A DNA stretch of 64,000 bases from Microvelia longipes (GCA_018340805.1 JACMZG010001914.1:15760295-15824294), one strand, 5' to 3'. Shown: positions 22,921-35,064, counted from the stretch's first letter. The notes: generated by a model not told the origin, from the sequence alone. Translations and numbers: made by a program.

Positions 22921-23110
22921 CATAGAGATTATCCATATGCCAATACATTCAGAGGCTACAATATATTCAGGTCAAAACATTGAGAGGCTTTAAACATCTT
23001 TTTGGATCTCTCAGGCATAGAGATTTATTATAAGAAGGGTCCAAACCTTTCTCAATTCTTTTGCAAGTTTGAGCATCTTTCTAGAGCTCTCATGCATTTA
23101 CATTTAAGAA
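22921..23110 (+). mobile_element. MITE family B, two truncated 5' ends in tandem
   Basis: CATAGAGATT at 22921 and CATAGAGATT again at 23016 each open a shortened family-B 5' region (CCAATACATTCAGAGGCT; CATCTTTTTGGATCTCTCAG). Neither has a 3' end. This may be a duplicated or rearranged remnant. Confidence 0.6.
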
Positions 23111-23501
23111 CATGATACTTTTCTCACCTAAGTGCAATTTTATACGCATGCTTAGCAAACTTTTCTGGTGATTTTAGCATCTTACAACTTTTGATATCAT
23201 GCTTAGGAACTCACTTTTTACTCTTAATAAAATGAACGCATTCAGCAAAATTATTATGGCGCGTACCAAATTTGATACGATTCTAATAAAAGTTGTAGCC
23301 GTACTTTGGGAAATAAATTTGAATTTTTTCGTGATAAAATATAGCTCTAATGTCACAAGATCAATAGGTAAATATTATAAGTAAAAACAAGATAAGATAA
23401 CTTAATGATCCAAAACACTTGATTAAATAAACACTTATGATAATCGAATAAAAAAGGTCTTCATTTAGTATCGTGTTTTTCCTCTTAGAGGCAGTACACT
23501 C
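23111..23501. other. no recognised feature
   Basis: Overlapping short frames lie on both strands at 23174-23384. Overlap on opposite strands with AT-biased composition argues against real coding. Confidence 0.45.
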
Positions 23502-23561
23502 TTTATATTATATATATATAATATATATAATATATATATATATAATATATAATATATAACT
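23502..23561. repeat. interrupted (TA)n microsatellite
   Basis: TA runs separated by AATATA interruptions. Confidence 0.95.
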
Positions 23562-24239
23562 CATTCCAAAGCAAAATGAGATAATGATATTGTTTTTTAA
23601 TCTTGGTCAGTTAAAACTATTAACTATTGTTAAAATTCCTAATTAGCAAAAACGTCATTTTCAATTTTATGACCTCTATGAATTTTAAATTTAAATTAAT
23701 TGGCTTTTATTGGTTTTGTTTTCATAACAGCTACAATAACTGTGGCAAAAGTTTAAGATGCAACAATCTTTTGCGTGTCTGTTATCATGTCTTCTAGGCT
23801 TATAAAATGTCAAGGTTTCAACGAAGAAGATAATTCTTGTATAGAAGGAAGTCTAATAATTTGTATGCGTGAATGTTTTTAACGATGAATTAAACATGAA
23901 GGATAATAGAATTGTCTAATGCATTAATGATTTAATACTAACATGTCATAAAAAAGTTTCAATTGGGTCAAAAGTATAAAGTAATGCGTAATTTGATTTT
24001 AGATTATATAATGACTCACATCTGCTACAGAGCTGAGTACTCAAAATTAATATCAGTCAAGATTTTAAAGCACTGAATACAATGTTGTTCCAGTGGTGAT
24101 CAAAGAGATTAAGTTACTATCTCTTCTATTTAATAATTTCTATGAAGTTAAAAAATTACGAATAAAGTATGATAGGGTTGTATGACCCATGTATACCAAT
24201 GCCAATATATTTCGTACTCTCAATCTACTACCACTACTA

Positions 24240-24620
24240 TAGTATGTCTTGTAGATTCCAACTTGACACCATATTTGAGTAAAAAAGTAGCAGGATTGCC
24301 AACAGACAAAAAACTTTCTTAGTTCTAAACTCGGCAACACTGAATATTTTTTCGTTGAAAATAAAAATAAAGGAGTTTGAAATGAATACATCTTTAAAAA
24401 AAGTGTCATAAATCTCTAGCAGTTTGGTATGTAATGCTTAACTTCATCAGTAAGAGGTAACACTTCTTAACGTTTACACCTCTATGGCTCTATGGTCCTC
24501 TTCAACTAGGCAATTTGTTGACATTGCTGGTACCACTGCGTTCCCGCCATGAATTATTGACGGAAACCAATCAGATCCCAGAGATCTCCCGCAATCCTAG
24601 CGTCGAATACTAATAGATAT
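24240..24620. repeat. interspersed repeat family I, copy 1
   Basis: The block GCGTTCCCGCCATGAATTAT, then GGAAACCAATCAGATCCCAG and TCCCGCAATCCTAGCGT, matches 31622-31718 closely. A GGCAACACTGAAT word near 24332 resembles the TTGGCAGCACTGA word of the other copies. Limits are approximate and no coding potential is evident. Confidence 0.6.
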
Positions 24621-24633
24621 AGCTATAACTTAA

Positions 24634-24738
24634 ATTTAATATTTCAGCTTAGAAATATGCTTAAGTTTAACGTTTCTGCTTAGAAATATGCTTCAATTTA
24701 ATATTTCTGATTAGAAATATGCTTAAATTAAAATATTA
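24634..24738. repeat. 32-33-bp tandem repeat, three copies
   Basis: The unit contains GCTTAGAAATATGCTT preceded by TTTAATATTTC. Three copies with a few substitutions each. Confidence 0.85.
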
Positions 24739-25296
24739 AATTAAATGCTACATATATAATATTAAATTTAATTTCAATGGGAATTATCCCAGGATAATCA
24801 ATCCCCTTCAATTGTGAAAACGTCGGATTCTCCATGTACATTGACGGGGTCACCACCGGTGGACGTAGATTGACAGTTATGTATTTTTGAAATTTTGAGT
24901 AATTTACTTAGTAATTTAATTTAATTAGTAATTAATTAAAATTGTTTATTTTATCCGAAATTATTTATTTATCGTTGTTAAATTTAAATTATAATCAGAT
25001 TATAATATTTTTTATAGGTTAAAAATTAATTTGCTTAATTACATATATGAGAGAGGGTTTAGTTGATAAAGCATGTTATTAATTTGTTAAAAAGTAGAAA
25101 CTATTAGTTTGGGCTGTCAGGCAGTGTTGCGTGATATTGATCAAACAAATCGCTAATGTCCCAGTGTTGACACATTTGTCGTTAATCACTTACCTGCAAA
25201 TTTTTATTTTTGAAATATTCTATACATGAGCATAACTGGTACTGAAGCTTTTACTTTTTTGTCGCCTTTAAGGAGTAGGAAGCATTACAATAGTAA
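24739..25296. other. no recognised feature
   Basis: AT-rich, with a GC-richer segment at 24830-24875 (GTCACCACCGGTGGACG, which contains the palindrome CCACCGGTGG). Confidence 0.45.
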
Positions 25297-25385
25297 ATGT
25301 GGCACTCACTTTAGTAATGCCGCAGTAGTATAATGTGGCACTCACTTTTGTAGTGCCACAGTAGTATAATGTGGCACTCACTTTC
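25297..25385. repeat. 36-bp tandem repeat with hairpin-forming unit
   Basis: Copies start at 25297, 25333 and 25369 (ATGTGGCACTCACTTT). Within a unit GGCACT and AGTGCC can pair. The third copy is incomplete. Confidence 0.93.
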
Positions 25386-25770
25386 TTATTAAATATAAGC
25401 ATAGCAATGATCGAAATAAATATTGCCTGTATGCTTATAGATGGATGGATGAGTATGCATGTTTTAGCGAATATAGCTCAAGCAAAACTTGAAGTAATTT
25501 TTACAAACCTCGGTACTGTAAAAATTACTTCTTTGAGGTAAAGAACTCTATTTTTGACAACAAAAACCATTTTAAGTTTTTAAACCTTAAAAAAATTGAA
25601 ATCACCCCCATGACTCTAATCTCATTATCTTATTTTATATTTGGAGATTAGAAAAAATGTTTTTTTGACCAAATTTGGAACAATAAAACATTTGTCCCAA
25701 ATTTAAAGAACTAAAAAAAGACTCCTTTATATTTTTTGATAAAACTAATAGAAATAGCGCTAATGGGCAA

Positions 25771-25935
25771 AAACTGATTTTGGGGCCATTTTTCGGACTT
25801 TGAAGGGCCCAGAGACTAAAATTCCCCGATTTGAAATGGCAGACTACCTGATTCTTTATTAAGCAGCCCAAATAAATTAATCTAGCGGGTTAAATCTTTG
25901 GGGCTTGATGGTCACGAAAATTGCTATGATCTATT
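25771..25935 (+). repeat. family J module, copy 1
   Basis: Aligns with 38131-38292 through GGGGCCATTTTTCGGACTTT, ATTCCCCGATTTGAAATG, CCTGATTCTTTATTAA and TTGGGGCTTGATGGTCACG. Both copies are followed at the same point by a 28-bp tandem array, but the two arrays are unrelated in sequence. Confidence 0.7.
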
Positions 25936-26393
25936 GGGCTATTAAGCTTTAGGTCATTCTCTTGGACAGTGAAGCTTTAGGTTATTCTCTTGGGCTATTA
26001 AGCTTTAGGTCATTCTCTTGGACTGTTAAGTTTAGGTCATTCTCTTAACTATTAAGCTTTAGGTCATTCCTTGGACTAGGAAGCTTTAGGTATCTCTTGC
26101 TATTAAGCTTTAAGGTCATTCTCTGGACTATTAAGCTTTAGGTCATTCTCTTAGCTTTAGGTTATTCTCTTAGACTATTAAGCTTTAGGTCATTCTCTTG
26201 GACTTTTAAGCTTTAGATCATTCTCTTGGACTTGAAGCTTTAGGTCATTCTACCTTTAGGTCATTCTCTTGGACTTTTATGCTTTAGGTCATTTCTATAA
26301 TTAAGCTTAGGTCATCTTTGGTCTATTAAGCTTTAGGTCATTCTCTTGGACTATTAAGCTTTAAGTCATTCTCTTGTACTATTAATCATGTTA
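25936..26393. repeat. 28-bp minisatellite, about 16 copies
   Basis: The unit contains ATTAAGCTTTAGGTCATTCT followed by CTTGGACT. Several copies carry 1-8 base deletions. It is bounded on the left by family J module 1 and on the right by a 5S-SINE body. Confidence 0.95.
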
Positions 26394-26570
26394 TTTCGAA
26401 GACGAGCGAAGCTACACCGAAATTTTAACACCCTAGACTTAATCAACATTTTATTCTGAAATCAAGCATAGCGAGGCCAAATTATTTGTAACTTTAACTT
26501 TGGATTTCCATGACATTCTAAGAACTAAGTTGTGAGAAAAAGTACCGAGGTAGCCTGAACCCATTTTTTA
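26394..26570 (+). mobile_element. 5S-derived SINE, copy 5 (body and tail)
   Basis: Starts TTTCGAAGACGAGCGAAGC, has a second AATCAAGCATAGCGAGGCC body word, and ends GAGAAAAAGTACCGAGGTAG, then CCTGAACCCATTTTTT. The 5S core is absent. The boundary coincides with the end of the minisatellite. Confidence 0.65.
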
Positions 26571-27369
26571 TATTACTTCTTTTGTTTCAATCTCTTATTC
26601 ATTCTATTTCCCACACATACATATTCCTCTGGTACATTCTACGAACTAAATTACTCGTAACACAAATATGACAAATCTAGAGACATAACTCCTCAGCCAT
26701 CTTTTGACAGCTACACCGCTCTCCTTTCATCTATGAGTTACTTATAAAAAAATCTTCTCAAGAAAAGAATCATAAAAATAATATGTAAGACAAGTTAACT
26801 TTGTCATTCTATTTCTCATAGATTCTAATATCATTCTAAAGCTTATTAAATTATTTTACACCGAATACATAGTAAAAATTTCAAAACATTCTCACACATT
26901 TTTTTAAACGTCCTAAATGCACACAGATAATAATGTCGAAACTTACACAATTATTCTGATGAAAAAATGAATCATTTTCAAGAACCATTATTTTAGCCAA
27001 AATGCACAAAAGTTCGTGTATCTTATATTTGTATAACAAAAAAATTTTATTTAACTTTTTTTAAAAAAAAACTCATTTTCCCTTTGAAAATTCGCTTATT
27101 TGTCTCATTTAAAAACTGCATCTAATTATCAGTACAAATATTTGTACTGCTATTTCGAGAGTAGTGAAAGTCTATTTTTTATTTCACGTGCTTATAATAA
27201 AGAAAATGTGGAGTCTGGAACAAAATCTCGCACATGCAAAAATTAACCTAAGGACATTACTCTATTGAAAACTCGATTTGTGTGACGTCATTAAACTGGT
27301 TTGTTAAGTCACCAAATTGTTTAAAAGTAGGTAAAATTAAGGCTTACATCGTTTTATGTTTTAGGGATG
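26571..27369. other. mostly unique, with a fragment of family C
   Basis: GGAACAAAATCTCGCACAT at 27219-27237 matches the 3' region of family C at about 46087, and a CRE octamer TGACGTCA lies at 27283-27290. A GAAAATTCGCT word lies at about 27086. No gene is seen. Confidence 0.4.
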
Positions 27370-27654
27370 CTAATAAACCCGGAACGGAGTCGATGCAACC
27401 GCTCTAAATGACCAAAAATTCGAAAAACCTTTAACAAACCTTTTTGAAAAACCAAGATTCTAAATTATGATTGGCAAAAAAATAGAGTAAAGTGTCGTTT
27501 TGGGTTGGTTTTAAGACTCCGAGTTAAATCAAATGAGTTCCAAGTCAATATGACCTCTGTAAGTAACTAATAAGTCGTAAGAAGATGGCGAATAAACGGA
27601 AAAACTGAAAAACGGTCGATAAACAACAATTTTTGTGTTGTCGTTTTCGATATT

Positions 27655-27735
27655 TTTTGGGCCCTAAGTTGAATGAAAACGGTACGGAGTCGATAGAGCA
27701 CTTAAAGTTAGAGAACCCAGGTTCAAATCCTGGTA
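27655..27735 (+). repeat. tRNA-like SINE head or tRNA pseudogene (family T)
   Basis: The 17 bases CCAGGTTCAAATCCTGG form a perfect five-pair T arm with a consensus B box (GGTTCAAATCC). Upstream, ACGGAGTCGATAGAGCAC resembles a tRNA A box and D arm. The distance from a possible acceptor start (GAAT) to TAAATTC is about 70 nt, as in a tRNA, but acceptor and D-stem pairing is poor. A similar D-arm block occurs at 27376-27400, and related minus-strand copies lie at 39.54-39.70 and 14.5 kb. This favours a dispersed tRNA-derived SINE over a single gene. Confidence 0.5.
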
Positions 27736-28031
27736 AATTCAATGACTTTTTATCGTTTAATTTACATTGTATAAGATTATATAACTCACTTGGTCATTAT
27801 TCGTCTTGTTCTTACTATAATCTTTATATCATTAGATATTATTAAATAATTTTAAAATGTAAGAAAAGTGCTCTTAGTCCCAGCTCAAGGGGTTGCCTTT
27901 TATGGGACCTCTAAAAATATGAAATAATTATAATGTAACATGTATCACGAGTTGTATTTTTTTTTGAAAAAATAAAAAACAGTAAAGGGTTATAAAGTTT
28001 TGGTCATAATATATAAAAACAACGTTTAAAC

Positions 28032-28060
28032 TTTCGACTGTATGGTTAGGTCTTCTTCAG
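28032..28060 (-). ncRNA. hammerhead-like core motif
   Basis: On the minus strand CTGAAGA (fits CUGANGA) is followed by one A, a GAC/GTC stem with a longer loop, and GAAAG. This variant looks like the CTGAAGA...GAAAC ends common in animal repeats. Confidence 0.35.
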
Positions 28061-29576
28061 AAAGTATTTAATAACAAACTAAATCAGTTAACAGAAAGAA
28101 AAAGAAAAAGTATGTAATAACTCTTTACAATTACCTCATACCTCTTTACTGTTGTAGTGAATTTTATTTAAAAAAAAACTAAATAATAAGTTATGACGCA
28201 AGTGCTCAGGTTTTTAAATACATATCAAATACTTAAGCAAAAATTGGATTAATAAGCAAGAAAGCTTGCATTTCAAAAAAATTCGCTCAGCTAGCGAACC
28301 TCTGTGCCAGAATTTTTTTTATTCATGTGGTCAATAAACGATATTTGTTATTGTTATTTATATTTATTTATAAATTTATTTATAACTACAAAATAATATT
28401 TGCACGGAGATCCGGACGCTAAGAGAAATACCTTCGAAAAGATTGAGTCTTACTTAACAATACATTTTTGCATAAGTTTTCCGTTTATCCTGTATAACTT
28501 GAGCAAAAGCATTACAGCTAGTTACTCAATTGTTTCTAGATTTTAAAGGAAGCGTTCTTTGGAAAAAGTATAAGATATTTTAAAATTAGCGTAACCTAAG
28601 CTTTAATTAAGAATTGGATCTGCCTAGACCAGAAATACATAAAAGTGTGTGTGACGAGGTTCCAGTAGTACACATAGTACTGAACGAGTTAAATTAAGCC
28701 CCTGACAGGGGACCATACATCTTTTTAAGTTTGATGATAAGACCTTAGTTCAAATCATAACCAACGATGACTTTTATACTCATAACTGAGAGTAGAACTA
28801 TAATCATTTTAAATATTGAGCTTAAGAAATTATTTATATTATTTCTTAGTCGAAAATAATTATTTGTCGACTGAAGTTGACCTATCTTGTCTAAAATGAG
28901 GAACATCTTATTATTGTTTAAATATATCTTTACCATCTGACTTGGCGCAGGGGAGAGGGCACTACAGTGCCCCCAGATTTATTTATATCAACGTAAGTGA
29001 CTTGAAACTGAAAGATTGTAAAGGATATGACGTATTTCTTGCATCCAAATTAAGGAACACTAACGACCCTTTAATATCTAACTAATGACGATGTTTAAGA
29101 CAATATATCTTCCTCCAACCTACTTAACTCAGAAAACCTTTTCGTCTAATTACCCACTACTAAATCATAAATAATATATGGGCAAAAAAAAGTGAATAGT
29201 TATCAGTATTAATGTCGCTGATATTAATCTTTTACATATGTAATGTCAGATACTTTATAGACGATATGCTGGAAGTAACTTGTCAATTCAGAATTTTTGG
29301 GCATGTCTACTTACCAGACTGACATAAAGTTGCTTATGCGCTTATGGGCCTGGTGAATTCGCGGCTACTGTCACTATTGGTTTCGTACATTCTATAATAA
29401 ATTATAGACTGTCCGCTCTTAGGAGTAGGCGCCCTGGGGCCAGGCCAATCGAGTCCATTATGTTATGTAGGGCCTGCTACTTACACAAGTTAAGGTAATG
29501 TATAATATCTACTGATATGGCTATGATAATATCAAGAGGGTATCACATTTTATTGCACACAAACACTCACAAACGC

Positions 29577-29577
<1 letters not shown>
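28061..29577. other. no recognised feature
   Basis: AT-rich. Two slightly GC-richer blocks (28930-28975, containing the palindrome GGGCACTACAGTGCCC, and 29290-29480) have no repeat partner or open frame. Confidence 0.5.
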
Positions 29578-29648
<71 letters not shown>

Positions 29649-29656
29649 ATATATAT
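29578..29656. repeat. (TA)n microsatellite
   Basis: TA run of about 79 bp with two single-base interruptions. Confidence 0.97.
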
Positions 29657-31444
29657 CTGTATCTGTTTTTGTGTACACGTTCCTACACGTTAAGTTATCC
29701 CTGTGTCTGATCTACCTCAGTTTGAGATGAAATTTCGCCCAAAATCGAGATCATGGACAATCTACTGTTTATGAAGGGTGTGAAGGGTGTATACGTTTTT
29801 AACATCTTTTTTGAAGTCATCAATTCTGTAAATAAGCGTCATTTACGATCGAAATTTGCTGAAAATTGTAGAGTTATAAGAATAATGATGATATGTTGAG
29901 TTTAGGTGATGCTTTTGGGTCAAAATGTATTAAAACCAGTTTCGGCTCGGACCATCCGTTTTCTTGAGAAATCCATAGCAACTAGGAAAGCGACTTTCTT
30001 AAACATATTTTAAAGGTTCTAAATCGAATAAACATCGTAACGCATTCAAGCTGGAAATGTTACGATATTCATTAGGGCCACCAGGTGGCCGCAAAGAGGC
30101 TCACTCTATGAAAATACTCTACCAACATAGAAAAATGAAAAACGAATAACACTAAACAACAACTGATCTCTTATCTTCTTCGTATGATTCTTATAAGCAG
30201 GCCGAAGATCCCTATAAAATATAAAATAAAAAATAAATAAATATCCCTATAAAAATCCCAGTCAAATCTTTTTTGTGATTAGACTTGCTTTAATTAGCCC
30301 ATTAAAGTAAGTTTAAACGCGTACTGTTACAGACTATTGTCAGTTCAATAACTTTGATTTTTATTATTCTTTGAAATAATTATATAGCTCGTGTTAAAAG
30401 TCATTAATTTAATTGTTTCAATAAATATAAATATATTGTAAGAAAAGCAATTATCTTGACAATAATTTGTAAACAATTACTAATATTTTTATTAAGTCTT
30501 TAGTTTATAGTTGTTTCCAGTCTTTATTCCTGTATTATTTTCTTCGAAAAATAACACTTTTATTCTACCAATTTTCAATTTGTAATTTAAGTCATCCTAC
30601 ATAAGTTGGCGAATTTTTATGCCAACTTTAATGCTTATAAGGTTCTTTGGGCTGCAGAAGTGGAAAGAGTATGGGAGGGGGTACTTTCTTTTTGCTTCCT
30701 GATTCCAAAAATACATGTACTGTCGATGTTGACGTACTCTAAAATTATTATTTACCAAGATATAATAATTAAAATTGTGTTGTGTATTCTTATTCATTAT
30801 AATTTGTTTGCCTTATTTTATAAATGTATATTCAGTTTTATTTTTTTTGTTTCAGGTAAGTTACAAGTTAAAAGTATAAATTTAGTACTACTAAACATAA
30901 GTAAGTCGACAGCTTTTTGAATCAAGTGTATTGTACTGTAATTGTATTGAGGGAGGGATGAGAACTGCCTGCTCAATCATATAGCAATTATGTCTCTAGG
31001 GCACTTTACAGTCATGCATCGACGCTAATGGCCAGATAATTCAAAATAGCAATAGTCTATGAATCATGGATCATTGCTGGCCGATCATCAAGATTAACTT
31101 ACACCCACCATGTTCACTTAATAGTTCGTATATTAATTTACAATTAGTCACTTCTGACTTAACAGACTCCAATGAAACTTCTACAACGAATTCGTTGAGT
31201 TATTAACTGGAACTTAAATAATTACTTTTTAAACTTCTTACGTTTTAACTCATTAAAATTACTCACCTTCTCCAGAATCAGGGAGCAAACTAAAGGGACC
31301 TATGTAGCTTCAACACTTAATCTGCCTCACTTTACCACGATAGTGAGCATATGCAGTTATTCTGACATACAATGAACATAATGTTTCCAATAGAATCAAG
31401 TGCTAGTTGTTCCTCAAGGAAATATCTATAAACTTGCCAATTAG
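29657..31444. other. no confident gene
   Basis: The frame 30606-30920 (104 codons) is open on the plus strand, but it is rich in Ile/Leu/Phe from AT bias and has no domain I recognise; a minus-strand frame overlaps it. GGCCACCAGGTGGCC at 30076-30090 is a 15-bp palindrome. Confidence 0.45.
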
Positions 31445-31762
31445 CTAGCCTGAAATTATGCGAGAGGCTCTCATGTTAAAAGACCAACCATGGTCTTTTG
31501 AGTTGTTGATGTTTTTTGAGTTCTCGCCAAGAATAAAAAAGATCTTATCATAGCCCTTATCTCCAGTCAGAGCTGCCAACTTTAAGAATTTAGTATAGCT
31601 GTTTAATAAGTTTGAAATAGTTGGTAGCAGTGCGTTTACGCCATGAATTAATAGCGGGAACCAATTAGAGCCCAGAAATTTTCCGCGATCCTTGCGTTGA
31701 AAACTAGTTGATATACATACCAAATGACAAATAAGAGTGAAAGGGAATGTACTGAAGAACAT
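31445..31762 (-). repeat. interspersed repeat family I, copy 2
   Basis: The minus strand has AAGTTGGCAGCTCTGACTGG followed by GATAAGGGCTATGATAAG, which matches 48628-48668. Its other half matches copy 1 near 24530-24620. A 105-codon frame spans the interval, and the phrase KLAALTGDKGYDK would be shared with the 48.6-kb copy. The two differences inside that stretch fall at third codon positions, but that is too few sites to argue for selection. Confidence 0.6.
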
Positions 31763-32249
31763 TCCAGGGTGAATTCGTTTCTCGCTAGATATTTCATACA
31801 GACTTTAACGTACACTATTTTAATTAAAAAAATTCAATACTTTAAAAAAATCAGCCAACAATCGATTGAAAATGATTGACAATAGAATTGATTGCCTTTC
31901 ATAAAACTATCCAGCTTTAGACAAGCAGTCACCGCCCTCGCATAACCCAGGTTCATTTACCTGTGAAGCTCGTTTACAAACTATCATGAGACCCAGAATC
32001 CAGTCTGGAGATAATAAGCAATTGTCAGTTTGACAGGCTTATTGATTGTTTGATTGTCCCATTGAGATCGAGTTAGTTAGTTAAACTTGCACTCTGAAAT
32101 GATTTATCGTTAACTGAAGCTAAGTTTAAATTATGTTTTGGCTCGATTGACACCTGAGTGAACAATAACATAATATATGCCAATGAAAAAATTCTTAATT
32201 AATTTCGTAATCTGCATTATCAGTTGAGCGTCTATCCTAAACTAAATCG
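31763..32249. other. no recognised feature
   Basis: Unique-looking, moderately AT-rich sequence. Confidence 0.5.
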
Positions 32250-32256
32250 TTTAGAT

Positions 32257-32942
32257 CAGGCCTGGCAAACATTTCTAGCAAAGGGCCGCTTAGTCTTTAA
32301 CAGCCACTCGCGGCCGCGTTCCTAAATTTTAAAGTATGCTAAACCCGCAACAAATTGTAGTTACGCTGTGTTTACTCAAGTCAAATTTATTCTTAAAGAA
32401 TAAGAATGGGAACTTTAGCACAAACAGAGTATCTTGTCAAATCATTAAATATAATGAAGACAAATTTGTCTCAGAATCAAATTTTACACCTAGATTACTA
32501 GGTGTAAAAATAATTTAAAAAGTATTCCGATGAAAATAAGATCAAAGGGATTGTATTTATCAACTCCTTTCGGCAATTCACTGAAGGCAAAAAGCTTTTT
32601 TTAACTTATTATAGTGAAAATAAAAATTCGCTACAATAATTAGAATTCGCCAATCTGACAATGAGAATTTGATATGAAAGCGACCGTCTTATGCAATTGT
32701 TTCTCATCTAACTAGTTTTTGTTTCTCTCAAAACTTTAAAGTAAAGTAACAATCCATATTTCCTTACCTGATATCTAACTTTTCATAATAATTTTAAATT
32801 AAACAATTTATTTTGCTTTATACCTAATATTTTTGTATTTTTAATTTATTCATCTTTTTTTCTAAACATTTAATTTGCCCGCGGCCACATAAAAATGCTC
32901 CGCGGGCCGCATGTGGCCGCGGCCGTAGTTTGCCCAGGCCTG
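32257..32942. mobile_element. hAT-like non-autonomous element
   Basis: The termini are CAGGCCTGGCAAAC (left) and its inverted form GTTTGCCCAGGCCTG (right). Subterminal GC-rich repeats (GCGGCCGCG; GCATGTGGCCGCGGCC) lie inside them. It is flanked by TTTAGAT on both sides (32250-32256 and 32943-32949), with a possible eighth base lost, as expected of an 8-bp hAT duplication. CAGGCCTGGGCAAACT-type ends are a known hAT pattern. The 686-bp interior is AT-rich; the 60-codon frame at 32336-32518 is not a recognisable transposase. Confidence 0.85.
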
Positions 32943-33083
32943 TTTAGATACATCTAAAAAGAGATGGAAGTGGCTCTCAAATATGCATATATACCTCCGA
33001 ACTTTTTTTGAACATATTGATTTAGCTTCCTTCAGAATGTGAAGATGCCTAATTTATAATTACTTTTCCTCACTTATACAGAA

Positions 33084-33335
33084 GGTATATAGGAAAAGTA
33101 TTGTGTATGCAAAAAATCCGAAACCAGATTATGTCACCAGAATTATCCGTTTCAGGCGTTTTTAGTCCTCCTGAGTGGTTTTTGCTTAGTTGTCTGTCTG
33201 TATGTGTGTATTTGTGTGTGTATGTTATCATCGTAGCGCCCAGTGTATTATTGCTAGAGAGATGGTTATTATGCAAGATCTTGCTGTTTTGGGGGAGTTA
33301 TAATTTTTTTAGATCGATGGTACTTTGTAATATTA
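33084..33335 (+). repeat. solo head module of the 5S composite
   Basis: TAGGAAAAGTATTGTGTATG, then TTATCCGTTTCAGGCGTTTT and CCTCCTGAGTGGTTTTTGC, match the heads at 2.15 and 19.98 kb. It also preserves ATCGTAGCGCCCAGTGTATT as in copy 2. It is not followed by a 5S core but runs into TA-rich DNA. Confidence 0.7.
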
Positions 33336-33412
33336 TATATAATATATAATTATTGATAATATATATTACATATATATTTATTGTATAATTACATAACATA
33401 TAATAATATATA

Positions 33413-33453
<41 letters not shown>

Positions 33454-33488
33454 ATATATATATATATAATATATATATATATATATTG
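33336..33488. repeat. interrupted (TA)n microsatellite
   Basis: TA/AATATA low-complexity tract. Confidence 0.95.
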
Positions 33489-33714
33489 TATGTATACTTG
33501 TTATTGAACATTTATTGTTATTGATCTACTTCTCTAAACATATGGAGACAATAATAAGCACACTACGACCCTACAATAGCAGGTAGAAATGGCTGAAATT
33601 ATGACTACTTGCCTGGTGTACAACAAGGAGGTTTCTGTCTATTTATTTTATGCTGTCGCGTTTTGCAAACATGAATAGTTGACATAAATAGACAGAAAGT
33701 TTACTCTCTCTTAC

Positions 33715-33900
33715 CTTACAGCTACTAGGACAAGATACAAAATTATTGAGTACGCGACAGTAGACATTTACAAGGAGACTAGACGGCCTAAAGTCTGTCT
33801 CAAGGCAGGTTCTAGTTAACCTGTCTAAACCATCTTGACAAGTCATTTCGTACTTAGATTCACTTGCACGGTACATGAAGACCAAAATATGACCGATTGG
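33715..33900 (-). CDS. candidate internal exon, unknown product
   Basis: On the minus strand an AG at 33901-33902 opens a 62-codon frame that ends exactly at AAG|GTAAGAGAG (donor; last exon base 33715). Both junctions are in phase 0. The upstream in-frame codon is TAG, which is part of the acceptor. The composition is less AT-rich than its surroundings. The peptide has five cysteines (segments KYEMTCQDGLDRLTRTCLET and VNVYCRVLNNFVSCPSSCK) and no domain I recognise. Weaknesses: the acceptor has a poor pyrimidine tract, no partner exon is certain, and repeat fragments lie on both sides. It could be chance or part of a transposon. Also worth testing is the frame 34359-34550 on the same strand. 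Confidence 0.22.
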
Positions 33901-34254
33901 CTACGGACAGTCTGACCATCAGTTGAACATATTCGAGACCCTTTTGTCTGACAGATGTCTTCAGGACATTGATCTTATCGTTTTATTGAGGTCTTTGAAG
34001 ACCTTTAAGCCTTAAACTTAAAAAAACTATTTTATTTCATTGTAAAATATCTCTGTTTGATGTACGTATTCAACAAATCTGGTTGGAAACTTAAAAAGTT
34101 AATTTTCCTCGGTGGGAAATTTGCTGAAAATCTAAAAATATATAATAGTAAAAATAATTTATGTGGAATCTTAAAAAAAGTATTTATAAAAATCTTCGTT
34201 AAACGTTGAACCTATAATGCTTGAGCTGTATTTATCTGAAAGAAAAAATGCATC

Positions 34255-34600
34255 TTAAAGAATACAATATTATATAGATTGACACATTATAATTGTGCTA
34301 GAGACACCTAGGAAATTTGTGCATGCGAAATGCAATGCTACTTTTGAGAACTGTTCCATCATTTGACATTCGTCATCATTGACGGCTCGACATTACGACA
34401 TGACCCACTCTGTTTTTTTATGTCTAACTCATCAGGGCGCTGACAGAGCCTGAACTCACTGTCACCTTCAATTATTGCCGAAGAATATAATTTGAAGTAT
34501 TTACCAGAGACGAGCGGTGCTCTCTTACCGTCATCATGCATAGCAAGCAAAACATATATAATTTGATACTACCAAGTTTCTACAAAACTGTTACTACTTA
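34255..34600. repeat. fragments of a repeat also seen at 17.8 kb
   Basis: ATATAATTTGATACTACCAAG at about 34555 matches 17829-17850 in direct orientation. The minus strand of 34262-34310 (GTCTCTAGCACAATTATAATGTG) matches 17880-17905. A further piece (GTTTTGCAAACATGAATAGTTGACA) is at 33660-33684. The three pieces suggest a rearranged repeat around the exon-like frame. Confidence 0.4.
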
Positions 34601-35056
34601 CTACTTACTTGTTACTACAAAACTTTGTAGTAACAAATTATCTATTATTTACATTGTTGAGAAAATGAAAGTACAAAAATAATTTGGAAAGGAAGTAACT
34701 AGTTACAGAACTTCGTCTATGCATTATGTCGATTACTATTGTGCATAATTAGGAAAGAAAATTGGTTTGTTTTAGCGAAAATAGTGTAATTGAAGTGTAA
34801 TTGTGAGAAAACTATTCGAACTTCTGCTTCGAATCACTAAAAAATGTTGCTTTATTATTAGGCTTTCAAATTAATGGTATTAAAGCCTTTTCTTTTACTC
34901 CGGACAGTAAAGTATAGTCTAGAGGTAGAACTAATCATATGCATAATTTGCTCGAAAATATATGAACATACATTCGCGTTCCTTTTTTTAGATTTTGATA
35001 CTTTATACTTATACTGGTTTAATTTTAAACAAAGGAAATAAAAAAGCCTTGGATTA
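34601..35056. other. no recognised feature
   Basis: AT-rich unique sequence. Confidence 0.5.
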
Positions 35057-35064
35057 GTTTTAAG

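Noticed and set aside
27655..27735. Functional tRNA gene
   Set aside because: Good T arm only; acceptor and D stems do not pair, and similar fragments occur at several loci.
30606..30920. 104-codon plus-strand frame
   Set aside because: No recognisable domain; hydrophobic composition is what AT-rich DNA gives by chance; an opposite-strand frame overlaps it.
32336..32518. Transposase remnant inside the hAT-like element
   Set aside because: 60 codons without any recognisable hAT dimerisation or catalytic segment.
34359..34550. 63-codon minus-strand frame as a firm exon
   Set aside because: Composition is suggestive but no clear acceptor, and a donor-like GTAAGAGAG lies inside the frame.
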